A DNA stretch of 5,121 bases from Acidimicrobiales bacterium (GTDB taxonomy: Bacteria > Actinomycetota > Acidimicrobiia > Acidimicrobiales > JAKAVM01), in NCBI GenBank assembly GCA_027451785.1, contig DAIDIS010000093.1, positions 1-5,121 on the forward strand. The letters are read 5' to 3'. This document shows positions 1 through 5,121 of the stretch, piece by piece (the stretch's first letter is position 1; every line of letters begins with the position of its first letter). A program made the translations under genes and the position numbers. The notes beneath the pieces are model-generated. The model made no database searches, was not told the origin of the DNA, and saw only the letters and a list, made by a program, of their open reading frames with translations.

Positions 1-1121
1 GGTCCAGTCTCGTTCAGGCCCAACTGATGAGCCCCTTCATCCCTGTGGAGCGTGTTGACGTTCAGCCTGTAGTGAATGTCTTTAACAAGGGCTCTTGCCG
101 ACCTGGTGGTGTGCTTGATCGACAGCTTCATTCCAGGGCTGAGCGGAGACGAAGTCATCCAGCAGACCATTGCTTCGATGTCCTGACCAGCTTTGGGGTG
201 GTTTCCAACCCTGCAGATCATGTCTCCTCTCGATATATCGAGGTCGTCGGTCAACCTGACCGTAACCGACATCGGAGGGTAGGCCTCGGGGATAGTGCCG
301 TTATAGGTGTCGATCGACTGAATCGTGCTTGTGAGCCCAGAAGGAAGGACCATCACCTCGTCGCCCGGCTTCATCACGCCACCTGCTACTTGCCCTGCGT
401 AACCTCGGTAGTCGGGATCCGAAGAGGACATCGGCCTGATCACCGTCTGCACCGGAAACCGAACGTCGATAAGGTTCCGGTCGGAGGAGATGTGAACCTC
501 TTCCAAGTGGTGAAGAAGCGACGAACCCTCGTACCAACTCATGTTTGCAGACCGTTGCACAACGTTGTCGCCATGAAGTGCTGAAATCGGGATGAAGGTC
601 ATGTCCGTGATGTCGAGTCGCGCTGCAAAGGACTTGAACTCGTCCTTGATCCTCTCGAACACGTCTTGGTCGTATTCCACAAGGTCCATCTTGTTGATGC
701 AGATCGCCAAGTGCGGGACTCGAAGGAGCGATGCGATAAAGGAGTGGCGCCTGGATTGCTCGACAATTCCGTTCCGAGCATCGATAAGCACGAGTACCAG
801 GTCGGCCGTAGAGGCTCCAGTGACCATGTTCCGGGTGTATTGGATGTGGCCGGGGGTGTCGGCGATGATGAACTTTCGCTTGGGGGTAGCGAAATAACGG
901 TAGGCGACGTCAATGGTGATTCCCTGCTCACGTTCGGCTCGGAGGCCGTCGGTCAGCAAGGCCAGGTTGGTGTACTCGTCGCCTCGTTGCATGCTGGTCC
1001 GCTCGACGGCTTCGAGCTGATCTTCGAAGATGGCTTTCGAGTCGTAGAGCAACCGCCCGATCAACGTAGATTTGCCATCGTCAACTGACCCGGCAGTTGC
1101 GAATCTAAGCAGTTCCGTCAC
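1..1121 (-). CDS. cysN: Sulfate adenylyltransferase subunit 1 (CysN), ATP sulfurylase GTPase subunit, 3' end cut by window
   Basis: CysN is the GTPase subunit of cytoplasmic ATP sulfurylase. With CysD it makes adenosine 5'-phosphosulfate from sulfate and ATP, using GTP hydrolysis to drive the reaction. Reading the minus strand from the GTG at 1121 gives 373 open codons to the window edge. The GTPase motifs are in order: P-loop GSVDDGKS (residues 11-18), switch region REQGITIDVAYRYF (64-77), DTPGH (88-92), NKMD (143-146) and SAL (180-182). The EF-Tu-like beta-barrel domains follow from about residue 215. The GTG directly follows the cysD stop codon and has a GAGGGA ribosome site 9 nt upstream. 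This start gives the short N-terminus common in actinobacterial CysN. The family usually exceeds 400 residues, so the last tens of residues are missing. A fused C-terminal APS kinase (CysNC form) cannot be excluded because the end lies outside the window. Identification is certain from the motifs and the cysD neighbour. Confidence 0.96.
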   Translation of the reverse strand, partial: MTELLRFATAGSVDDGKSTLIGRLLYDSKAIFEDQLEAVERTSMQRGDEYTNLALLTDGLRAEREQGITIDVAYRYFATPKRKFIIADTPGHIQYTRNMVTGASTADLVLVLIDARNGIVEQSRRHSFIASLLRVPHLAICINKMDLVEYDQDVFERIKDEFKSFAARLDITDMTFIPISALHGDNVVQRSANMSWYEGSSLLHHLEEVHISSDRNLIDVRFPVQTVIRPMSSSDPDYRGYAGQVAGGVMKPGDEVMVLPSGLTSTIQSIDTYNGTIPEAYPPMSVTVRLTDDLDISRGDMICRVGNHPKAGQDIEAMVCWMTSSPLSPGMKLSIKHTTRSARALVKDIHYRLNVNTLHRDEGAHQLGLNETG

Positions 1122-2030
1122 TTAGAAATATCCCTCGCGTTTCCTGTCCTCCATTGCGGCTTCCGAAATCCGGTCATCAGCGCGCGTTGCCCCTCGCTCG
1201 GTGAGTCTGGTCGCGGCGACTTCAGCGACGATGTCCTCCAGCGAATGAGCAGTCGATTCAACGGCACCAGTGCACGTGATGTCACCTACGGTGCGGTACC
1301 TTACCGTTGCTTCGAAAGGCGTCTCCCCGTCGGAAAGGGTCAGCAGATCGTTCACAGCTAGCAGCATCCCGTCACGGCGAAAGACTTCTCGCCGGTGGGA
1401 AAAGTAGATGGAAGGTACCTCAATCTCCTCTTGGAGGATGTACTGCCAAACGTCAAGCTCAGTCCAGTTGGAAAGTGGAAACACCCTTATGTGCTCGCCT
1501 TTGTGGTGTTTGCCGTTGTAGAGGCTCCACAGCTCGGGCCTTTGGTTCTTGGGATCCCATTGGCCGAACTCGTCCCTGAAGGAGTAAACGCGTTCTTTGG
1601 CTCTGGCCTTTTCCTCGTCCCTCCTGGCGCCTCCGAAAACAGCGTCGAACTGGTTGTCCGTGATGGCGTCCAGGAGAGTGGTTGTTTGAAGCCGGTTGCG
1701 CATACCGTCGGGAGTTTCGTGAACTCTCCCGGCATCAATCGAGTCCTGGACGGAGGCAACAATCAATTTCGCCCCGATTTCTTCAGCTCTCCTGTCCCTG
1801 AACTCGAGGACCTCGTCGAAGTTGTGGCCGGTATCGATGTGCATCACAGGAAAGGGCAGCTTGGCCGGGTGGAATGCCTTCCTGGCCAAGTGGAGCATGA
1901 CGATGGAGTCCTTGCCCCCGGAGAAGAGAAGTACCGGCCTTTCGAATTCGGCAACGACCTCACGGAAGATGTGGATCGATTCGGACTCGATCGTCTCAAG
2001 GTAGGTCAGTTCGTAATTGTTTTGGTTCAT
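1122..2030 (-). CDS. cysD: Sulfate adenylyltransferase subunit 2 (CysD), ATP sulfurylase catalytic subunit
   Basis: CysD is the catalytic subunit of ATP sulfurylase. It adenylylates sulfate to APS as the first step of assimilatory sulfate activation, working as a heterodimer with CysN. From the ATG at 2030 the protein is 302 residues, the same length as E. coli CysD. The N-terminal LTYLETIESESIHI stretch (residues 8-21) is typical of the family. The ATP-pyrophosphatase PP-loop SGGKDS is at 37-42, the conserved FGGARRDEEKARAKER block at 132-147, and YRTVGD at 245-250 is followed by GAVESTA. The reading frame stays open upstream to an ATG at 2162, but those 44 extra residues look nothing like CysD and overlap the divergent cysQ, so I reject that start. 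No clear Shine-Dalgarno precedes the ATG; the leader instead contains CCTCC. The TAA stop abuts the GTG of cysN, implying one transcript and coupled translation. The sequence appears intact, with no missing motif. Confidence 0.96.
   Translation of the reverse strand: MNQNNYELTYLETIESESIHIFREVVAEFERPVLLFSGGKDSIVMLHLARKAFHPAKLPFPVMHIDTGHNFDEVLEFRDRRAEEIGAKLIVASVQDSIDAGRVHETPDGMRNRLQTTTLLDAITDNQFDAVFGGARRDEEKARAKERVYSFRDEFGQWDPKNQRPELWSLYNGKHHKGEHIRVFPLSNWTELDVWQYILQEEIEVPSIYFSHRREVFRRDGMLLAVNDLLTLSDGETPFEATVRYRTVGDITCTGAVESTAHSLEDIVAEVAATRLTERGATRADDRISEAAMEDRKREGYF
1131..1136 (-). promoter_or_regulatory. Ribosome binding site of cysN, inside the end of cysD
   Basis: On the minus strand the hexamer GAGGGA lies 9 nt before the GTG of cysN, within the last codons of cysD. 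It supports the GTG at 1121 as the start and allows re-initiation by ribosomes ending cysD at the abutting TAA. Confidence 0.7.
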
Positions 2031-2054
2031 AGTTCGTGGGAGGTCCAAGAAATC

Positions 2055-2090
2055 CTGACCGGCGCAGTCGGGTTTCATATATAAACTACA
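2055..2090 (+). promoter_or_regulatory. Candidate sigma70-type promoter giving a leaderless cysQ transcript
   Basis: CTGACC (2055-2060) resembles a -35 element. After a 17-bp spacer comes TATATA (2078-2083), a good -10 match overlapping TATAAA (2080-2085). The A of the ATG at 2090 lies 7 nt beyond the -10, exactly where transcription would start, and no Shine-Dalgarno sequence precedes it. Leaderless transcripts are common in Actinobacteria, so a leaderless cysQ message is a reasonable inference. TATATA is self-complementary, so it could also act as a -10 for cysD in the other direction (about 41-nt leader), but I see no well-spaced -35 for that. Confidence 0.45.
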
Positions 2091-2197
2091 TGACCTTGCA
2101 AAATTTTCGCACACTCGAGGACTCAAAAGCAGATGCCATAGTCCGGATAGCGGCCGATGCATCGGTATTGCTTACCGGGATCCGATCTCGGATCGGA
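2090..2197 (+). pseudogene. Displaced N-terminal segment of cysQ, out of frame with the rest of the gene
   Basis: From the ATG at 2090 the frame reads MTLQNFRTLEDSKADAIVR and continues as an Ala-, Val- and Ile-rich helix ending LLTGIRSRIG. This is the kind of helix that opens inositol-monophosphatase/CysQ proteins, and it would lead straight into the DPGQELKDRGD of the downstream frame. In its own frame it instead runs on with unrelated residues to a stop near 2281. A shift of one base forward (deleting one base or adding two) near 2187-2201 would join the two parts into a protein of about 297 residues. Together with the frame starting at 2157 it is best read as one broken or mis-sequenced cysQ, not a separate gene. 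Confidence 0.7.
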
Positions 2198-2984
2198 TCC
2201 CGGTCAGGAATTGAAGGACCGTGGCGACCGCAAAGCGCACGAGCTGATCGTTACGAGGATTCGCGAGGAGTTTCCGGATGACCCGATTCTTTCCGAAGAG
2301 ACGAAGGTTGGCGACGATGTTGGAACACACAGGACTCAAAGCGATCGAGTCTGGATAGTCGATCCCCTGGATGGAACTCGTGAGTTTGCCGAGCCCGGAA
2401 GATCCGATTGGGCGGTCCACATTGCCCTGTCGGTAGGTGGCGCACCCGTTTTCGGAGTTGTCGCCTTGCCTGCTCAAGGGATATTACTGCGAAGCGACCA
2501 TCTAGGAGCGTTGCCGATAATGGCTGAGGGCGACCGAAGTGGCGCCGATTCCGCATCAGGTCCTAAACGCCAGACCACCGGCTATCAAGTTGCTACCGAG
2601 CCGAATTCCGGTGTGCCTGGCGTGGCCTCGCAAAATGGGGACCGACGGCTGCGAATGGCCGTGAGCCGGTCCAGGCCCGATCCCAAGGTTCTGAAGGTAG
2701 CCGAAATTCTTGGGGCGGAACTGGTTCCTTGGGGATCTGCCGGAGCAAAATCCGCCAAGGTCCTTCTTGGTGACTGTGACGCGTATGCCCACGACGGCGG
2801 TCAGTACGAGTGGGACTCTGCGGCTCCGGTAGCGGTTGCTCTTGGATGGGGTTACTGGGCAAGTAGGTTGGACGGACGCGAAATCTCATACAACAACGCT
2901 GATCCCTACATGCCGGACCTTCTCGTGTGCAGGCAGGACCTTGCGCCCGTAATACTGGAGGCGGTTTCGGCAGCAGGCGCATAA
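2157..2984 (+). CDS. cysQ: 3'(2'),5'-bisphosphate nucleotidase, CysQ / inositol monophosphatase family (main frame, N-terminus frameshifted)
   Basis: CysQ-type enzymes hydrolyse the 3'-phosphate of PAP (to AMP) or of PAPS (to APS). They depend on Mg2+ and belong to the inositol monophosphatase fold. The main frame, from the ATG at 2157, encodes 275 residues. The metal-binding motifs are complete: ILSEE (44-48), the DPLDGT motif (69-74) within WIVDPLDGTREF, and the WDSAAP motif (219-224) preceded by GGQYE. GSAGAKSAKVLLGD (193-206) and DPYMPDLLVC (249-258) are typical of actinobacterial CysQ. The first 13 or so residues match nothing in the family, and a stop at 2148 blocks any earlier start in this frame. 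The genuine N-terminal helix is in another frame from 2090, and the break falls in a perfect hairpin at 2174-2204. A protein started at 2157, or at the TTG at 2211, would keep all catalytic residues but lack the first helix. The gene is divergent from cysDN, which fits a role in sulfur assimilation. Confidence 0.88.
   Translation: MHRYCLPGSDLGSDPGQELKDRGDRKAHELIVTRIREEFPDDPILSEETKVGDDVGTHRTQSDRVWIVDPLDGTREFAEPGRSDWAVHIALSVGGAPVFGVVALPAQGILLRSDHLGALPIMAEGDRSGADSASGPKRQTTGYQVATEPNSGVPGVASQNGDRRLRMAVSRSRPDPKVLKVAEILGAELVPWGSAGAKSAKVLLGDCDAYAHDGGQYEWDSAAPVAVALGWGYWASRLDGREISYNNADPYMPDLLVCRQDLAPVILEAVSAAGA
2174..2204. repeat. Perfect 14-bp inverted repeat with 3-nt loop at the cysQ frame break
   Basis: The left arm ACCGGGATCCGATC (2174-2187) and right arm GATCGGATCCCGGT (2191-2204) are exact reverse complements, separated by TCG. 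Each arm holds a GGATCC and the whole has four GATC tetramers. The element lies inside the coding sequence, about 85 nt after the likely cysQ start, and the change of reading frame falls within it. No U-run follows, so it is not a terminator. Confidence 0.9.
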
Positions 2985-3054
2985 AGGTATTGTTTGCGCT
3001 TGCTGGAAAAAGTCCGGTCCGGTGCCGTGGAATCTGCCTGCCGTATGACCATCC
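2985..3054. other. Convergent intergenic gap between cysQ and the MDR oxidoreductase
   Basis: These 70 bp separate the TAA of cysQ from the TAA of the minus-strand oxidoreductase. I looked for a shared bidirectional terminator and found only short CCGG-type repeats around 3013-3022, without a proper stem or T-run. Termination here may be Rho-dependent or lie inside the opposing genes. Confidence 0.5.
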
Positions 3055-4017
3055 TTAGGGGTTGATGACTATCTTTCCGAATACGTCTCCGGATTCGAGC
3101 TTGGCGAGTGCCTCATTTGCCTCGGATATGGGAAAGGTGGAGTCAATGGGAATCTTGACTCCCTGCTGTGAAACCATGGCGACCAGCTTTTTGAGCTCCT
3201 GGAACGATCCCATTGTCGAGCCGATGACCCTCAGTTGCAGAAAGAAGACTCTGTTGAGCTCTGCAGAGGGGTCCGCGCCTGAAGTTGCCCCGGAGACGAC
3301 GACGGTCCCACCGGGCCTTAGGGATCGGAGGGAGTGGCTCCAGGTGGCCTTTCCAACGGTCTCGATCACTGCATCGACCTTCTCGGGAAGGCGCGAGTTT
3401 GCCTCGAATACCTGGTGAGCTCCGAGGGCCGTCGCCAACTCGGCCCTGGAGATATCTCGGGTGGTCGCCCAAACCCTCATCCCTGCATGGCGAGCCAGAA
3501 TAGTTGCGGCGGTAGCGACCCCGCCCCCAATGCCCTGGATCAACACAGTGTCGCCCGGCCTCAATCCCGAGTCGTTGAAAAGCATCCGGTATGCGGTTAG
3601 CCATGCGGTCGGCAAACAGGATGCCTCGTCGAACGACAGGTTGGCGGGTTTGTCGATCAAATTGGAGGACGGAACTGCAACCCTCTGCGCCATCGAGCCC
3701 TGGTGAATCTCGGAAAGAAGCGATCTTTTGGGGTCCAATGTGTCGTCCCCACCTCGATTGGCGCTTATAACTCCGTGAACGATTACCTCCCGGCCTTCCG
3801 GGGTAACTCCGGCTGCGTCGCAGCCGAGGGTCATCGGTAACCTCTCTTCGGTGATGCCAACACCGCGCAATGTCCAAAGATCGTGGTGGTTCAGCGAGAC
3901 GGATTTTACGGTGACTGTGGTCCAACCCGGCTGATCAACCGGTTCCGGCCGGTCCCCAATTTTTAGGCCTGCCAGGGGGTTGTCCTTATTGAACGATTCG
4001 GCGAAGACAGCTAGCAC
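3055..4017 (-). CDS. Quinone-oxidoreductase-like MDR (alcohol dehydrogenase superfamily) NAD(P)-dependent oxidoreductase
   Basis: A 320-residue medium-chain dehydrogenase/reductase, of the kind often labelled 'zinc-binding dehydrogenase'. The N-terminal GroES-like domain carries NHHDLWTLRGVGI (43-55) and LGCDAAGV (64-71). The Rossmann domain begins near residue 155 with DTVLIQGIGGGVA (156-168), the nucleotide-binding glycine motif. It continues through VDAVIETVG (214-222) and RPGGTVVVSGATSG (234-247) to the C-terminal GDVFGKIV (310-317). The classical catalytic zinc set is not present: the usual GHE is GCD here, and there is no four-cysteine structural zinc lobe. A zinc-free quinone oxidoreductase or enoyl reductase type of NAD(P)H chemistry is therefore more likely; the substrate is unknown. 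Translation starts at a GTG (4017) with only a weak AGG about 11 nt upstream. The gene is divergent from an acyl-CoA dehydrogenase, so a role near acyl-CoA or lipid metabolism is possible but only inferred from position. Confidence 0.92.
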   Translation of the reverse strand: MLAVFAESFNKDNPLAGLKIGDRPEPVDQPGWTTVTVKSVSLNHHDLWTLRGVGITEERLPMTLGCDAAGVTPEGREVIVHGVISANRGGDDTLDPKRSLLSEIHQGSMAQRVAVPSSNLIDKPANLSFDEASCLPTAWLTAYRMLFNDSGLRPGDTVLIQGIGGGVATAATILARHAGMRVWATTRDISRAELATALGAHQVFEANSRLPEKVDAVIETVGKATWSHSLRSLRPGGTVVVSGATSGADPSAELNRVFFLQLRVIGSTMGSFQELKKLVAMVSQQGVKIPIDSTFPISEANEALAKLESGDVFGKIVINP

Positions 4018-4055
4018 GGTGTAAACCTAGTATTTAATTTTTGGGCTAGGTAACT
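4018..4055. promoter_or_regulatory. AT-rich divergent promoter region between the MDR gene and the acyl-CoA dehydrogenase gene
   Basis: The 54-bp gap between the two divergent starts must hold both upstream signals, and this part is clearly richer in A and T than the flanking genes. On the minus strand a weak TTACCT (4054-4049) and a TACTAG (4032-4027) could be -35 and -10 elements, but the spacing of 16 bp and the matches are only fair. For the plus strand I see no convincing hexamer pair. No clear operator palindrome is visible. Confidence 0.3.
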
Positions 4056-4061
4056 GAGAGG
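4056..4061 (+). promoter_or_regulatory. Ribosome binding site of the acyl-CoA dehydrogenase gene
   Basis: GAGAGG lies 10 nt before the ATG at 4072, an acceptable Shine-Dalgarno match and distance. It supports that ATG as the start. Confidence 0.55.
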
Positions 4062-4071
4062 TCGCTGGGTC

Positions 4072-5121
4072 ATGAGTGAACAAACCGAACTGGATGTAGT
4101 GGCCGAAGTCAAGGGCTGGTTGTCTGACAACTGGGACCCGGACCTCACGGTAGAGGAATGGTGGGAGAAACTGGGCACGGCCGGTTGGTCGGCTCCGAGT
4201 TGGCCCAAGGAATGGTACGGGCAGGGTATTGCACCATCGGAGACCGTCCAGGTGCAACGAGCTATTGCGGAATTCGGAGCGCTCGGGGCTCCGGGAGGAC
4301 TAGGTCTTTTGCTTGCAGGCCCGACGATTGCATTTCATGGAACGGACGAGCAACGCGAGCTTTACCTCCGGGATATCGTGACCGGTCAGAAAGCCTGGTG
4401 CCAGCTATTTTCCGAGCCGGGGGCGGGCTCGGACCTGGCGGGCATCCAGACCAAGGCAATTCGAGACGGCGACGAATGGATAATCACCGGCCAGAAGGTT
4501 TGGACTTCGATGGGGCAGTTTGCCGACTTGGGGATGTTGTTGGCAAGGACAGACCCCGATGTACCCAAGCACCAGGGAATCTCATACTTCGCCATAGACA
4601 TGCACCAGCCGGGAATCGAGGTGCGTCCCCTCAGGGAAATGACTGGCAGGGCGATGTTCAACGAAGTGTTCATTACCGAAGCCAGGGTGAGCAATGACGC
4701 CGTGATCGGCGGCTTAGGGAAGGGCTGGGCGGTTGCAAACACCACGCTTGCATTCGAGCGAGCGGGGTTGGGGGCTGGAGGAGGATCCGCCAGCGCCAGC
4801 GCTGCGCAGCCGGGAACGGTGTCCGGTCACCTCAAGCGCAAGTGCTCGGAGTTCGTCGGCAAGAATGGCGAACGCGAAGGCGGAGGAGCAATTTCGCTGA
4901 TCGGCTCGTTGCCGAGGACGATGATGAAGCTGGCGAAGGAGACGGGCAAGAACGAAGACGCCACCTACCGCCAGGATCTCATGCGCCTGTACAGCTACAA
5001 CGAAATTGCCAGATATATAACCCTTAGGCAGAAGGCATTGCGGACCCGTGGCCAGGAGATTCCGGGCATGGGTAACATCGCCAAGCTTTCGATGAGCAGG
5101 ATTTTGAGGTTGGCTCGGGAC
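4072..5121 (+). CDS. Acyl-CoA dehydrogenase family flavoprotein, 3' end cut by window
   Basis: An FAD-dependent enzyme that introduces the alpha-beta double bond in an acyl-CoA. From the ATG at 4072 there are 350 open codons to the window edge. The N-terminal helical domain includes GWSAPSWPKEWYG (38-50). The middle beta domain has the family signature around FSEPGAGSDLAG (113-124), the flavin-contacting WTS (144-146) and FNEVFITEARV (196-206). The C-terminal helical domain starts near GWAVANTTLAFERAG (218-232) and includes NEIARYITLRQKA (310-322) and GNIAKLSMSR (334-343). Between these lies a Gly-, Ser- and Ala-rich stretch (231-246) followed by a longer insert to about 290, a pattern I recall from an actinobacterial branch of the family. 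The usual catalytic glutamate cannot be assigned from what is visible, and the remaining C-terminus is outside the window. Chain-length or sterol specificity cannot be judged. The divergent MDR oxidoreductase may share its control. Confidence 0.92.
   Translation, partial: MSEQTELDVVAEVKGWLSDNWDPDLTVEEWWEKLGTAGWSAPSWPKEWYGQGIAPSETVQVQRAIAEFGALGAPGGLGLLLAGPTIAFHGTDEQRELYLRDIVTGQKAWCQLFSEPGAGSDLAGIQTKAIRDGDEWIITGQKVWTSMGQFADLGMLLARTDPDVPKHQGISYFAIDMHQPGIEVRPLREMTGRAMFNEVFITEARVSNDAVIGGLGKGWAVANTTLAFERAGLGAGGGSASASAAQPGTVSGHLKRKCSEFVGKNGEREGGGAISLIGSLPRTMMKLAKETGKNEDATYRQDLMRLYSYNEIARYITLRQKALRTRGQEIPGMGNIAKLSMSRILRLARD

Noticed and set aside
27..1088. Plus-strand open frames (27-584 and 666-1088) opposite cysN
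   Set aside because: The minus strand encodes CysN continuously across this whole stretch with all GTPase motifs; the opposite-strand frames have no motif and no ribosome site.
1395..2084. A long plus-strand open frame of 229 codons opposite cysD
   Set aside because: It lies wholly antisense to cysD, whose motifs are unmistakable, and its translation resembles no protein family I recognise. It is a by-product of cysD codon usage.
2031..2162. N-terminal extension of CysD from the ATG at 2162
   Set aside because: The 44 added residues have no CysD similarity, overlap the divergent cysQ start region, and would make CysD longer than the family norm.
2174..2204. Hairpin as a terminator or riboswitch-like attenuator
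   Set aside because: It has no T-run, lies within the cysQ coding region, and both frames run through it; no alternative pairing partner was visible.
2174..2204. Programmed +1 frameshift site in cysQ
   Set aside because: No stop codon or recognised slippery sequence sits at the junction; a read error or mutation at the hairpin explains it more simply. I keep it only as a minor alternative.
3143..3925. A 260-codon minus-strand frame inside the MDR gene
   Set aside because: It overlaps the MDR frame on the same strand in another register, and its product is Arg- and Gly-rich without recognisable features, typical of a frame shadow.
4158..4697. A 179-codon plus-strand frame inside the acyl-CoA dehydrogenase gene
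   Set aside because: The acyl-CoA dehydrogenase frame runs through it with its flavin signatures. The alternative product is Arg-rich and featureless.
1..5121. Mobile elements, CRISPR arrays, tRNA or rRNA genes, toxin-antitoxin or defence genes
   Set aside because: I found no terminal repeats with a transposase, no spaced direct repeats, no tRNA-like clover pattern, and no small gene pair outside the five metabolic genes.

Overview
The window is ordinary chromosomal DNA from what looks like a moderately GC-rich actinobacterium, with metabolic genes arranged as two divergent pairs. The protein types point to Actinobacteria: a 302-residue CysD with a short-form CysN, a CysQ of the actinobacterial type, an MDR oxidoreductase and an acyl-CoA dehydrogenase that both resemble high-GC Gram-positive families, several GTG starts and a probable leaderless promoter. 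The GC content, by eye in the mid-fifties, is low for Streptomyces or Mycobacterium and would suit a lineage such as Acidimicrobiia. That placement is inference only.

Left half (1-2984): sulfate activation and clean-up. On the minus strand, cysD (1122-2030) and cysN (1-1121, cut by the window edge at its C-terminus) form an operon with the stop and start codons directly abutting. They encode the two subunits of ATP sulfurylase, which makes adenosine 5'-phosphosulfate (APS). Divergent from them on the plus strand is a cysQ-type phosphatase (to 2984). That enzyme would remove 3'-phosphoadenosine 5'-phosphate (PAP), or tune the PAPS pool, downstream of the same pathway. The short region 2031-2089 between the two units carries a good candidate leaderless promoter for cysQ.

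The most unusual point is in cysQ. Its recognisable N-terminal helix (2090 to about 2195) is in a different frame from the rest of the protein, which is complete in its catalytic motifs. The frame change falls inside a perfect 14-bp inverted repeat with a 3-nt loop (2174-2204). This may be a real frameshift, a quasipalindrome template-switch mutation, or a sequencing or assembly error at a strong hairpin.

Right half (3055-5121): a minus-strand quinone-oxidoreductase-like MDR enzyme (3055-4017) is divergent from a plus-strand acyl-CoA dehydrogenase (4072 to beyond the window end), separated by a 54-bp AT-richer gap. cysQ and the MDR gene converge across a 70-bp gap (2985-3054) with no convincing terminator. 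I found no RNA genes, mobile elements, CRISPR arrays or defence-like genes, and nothing that amounts to a new multi-gene system.
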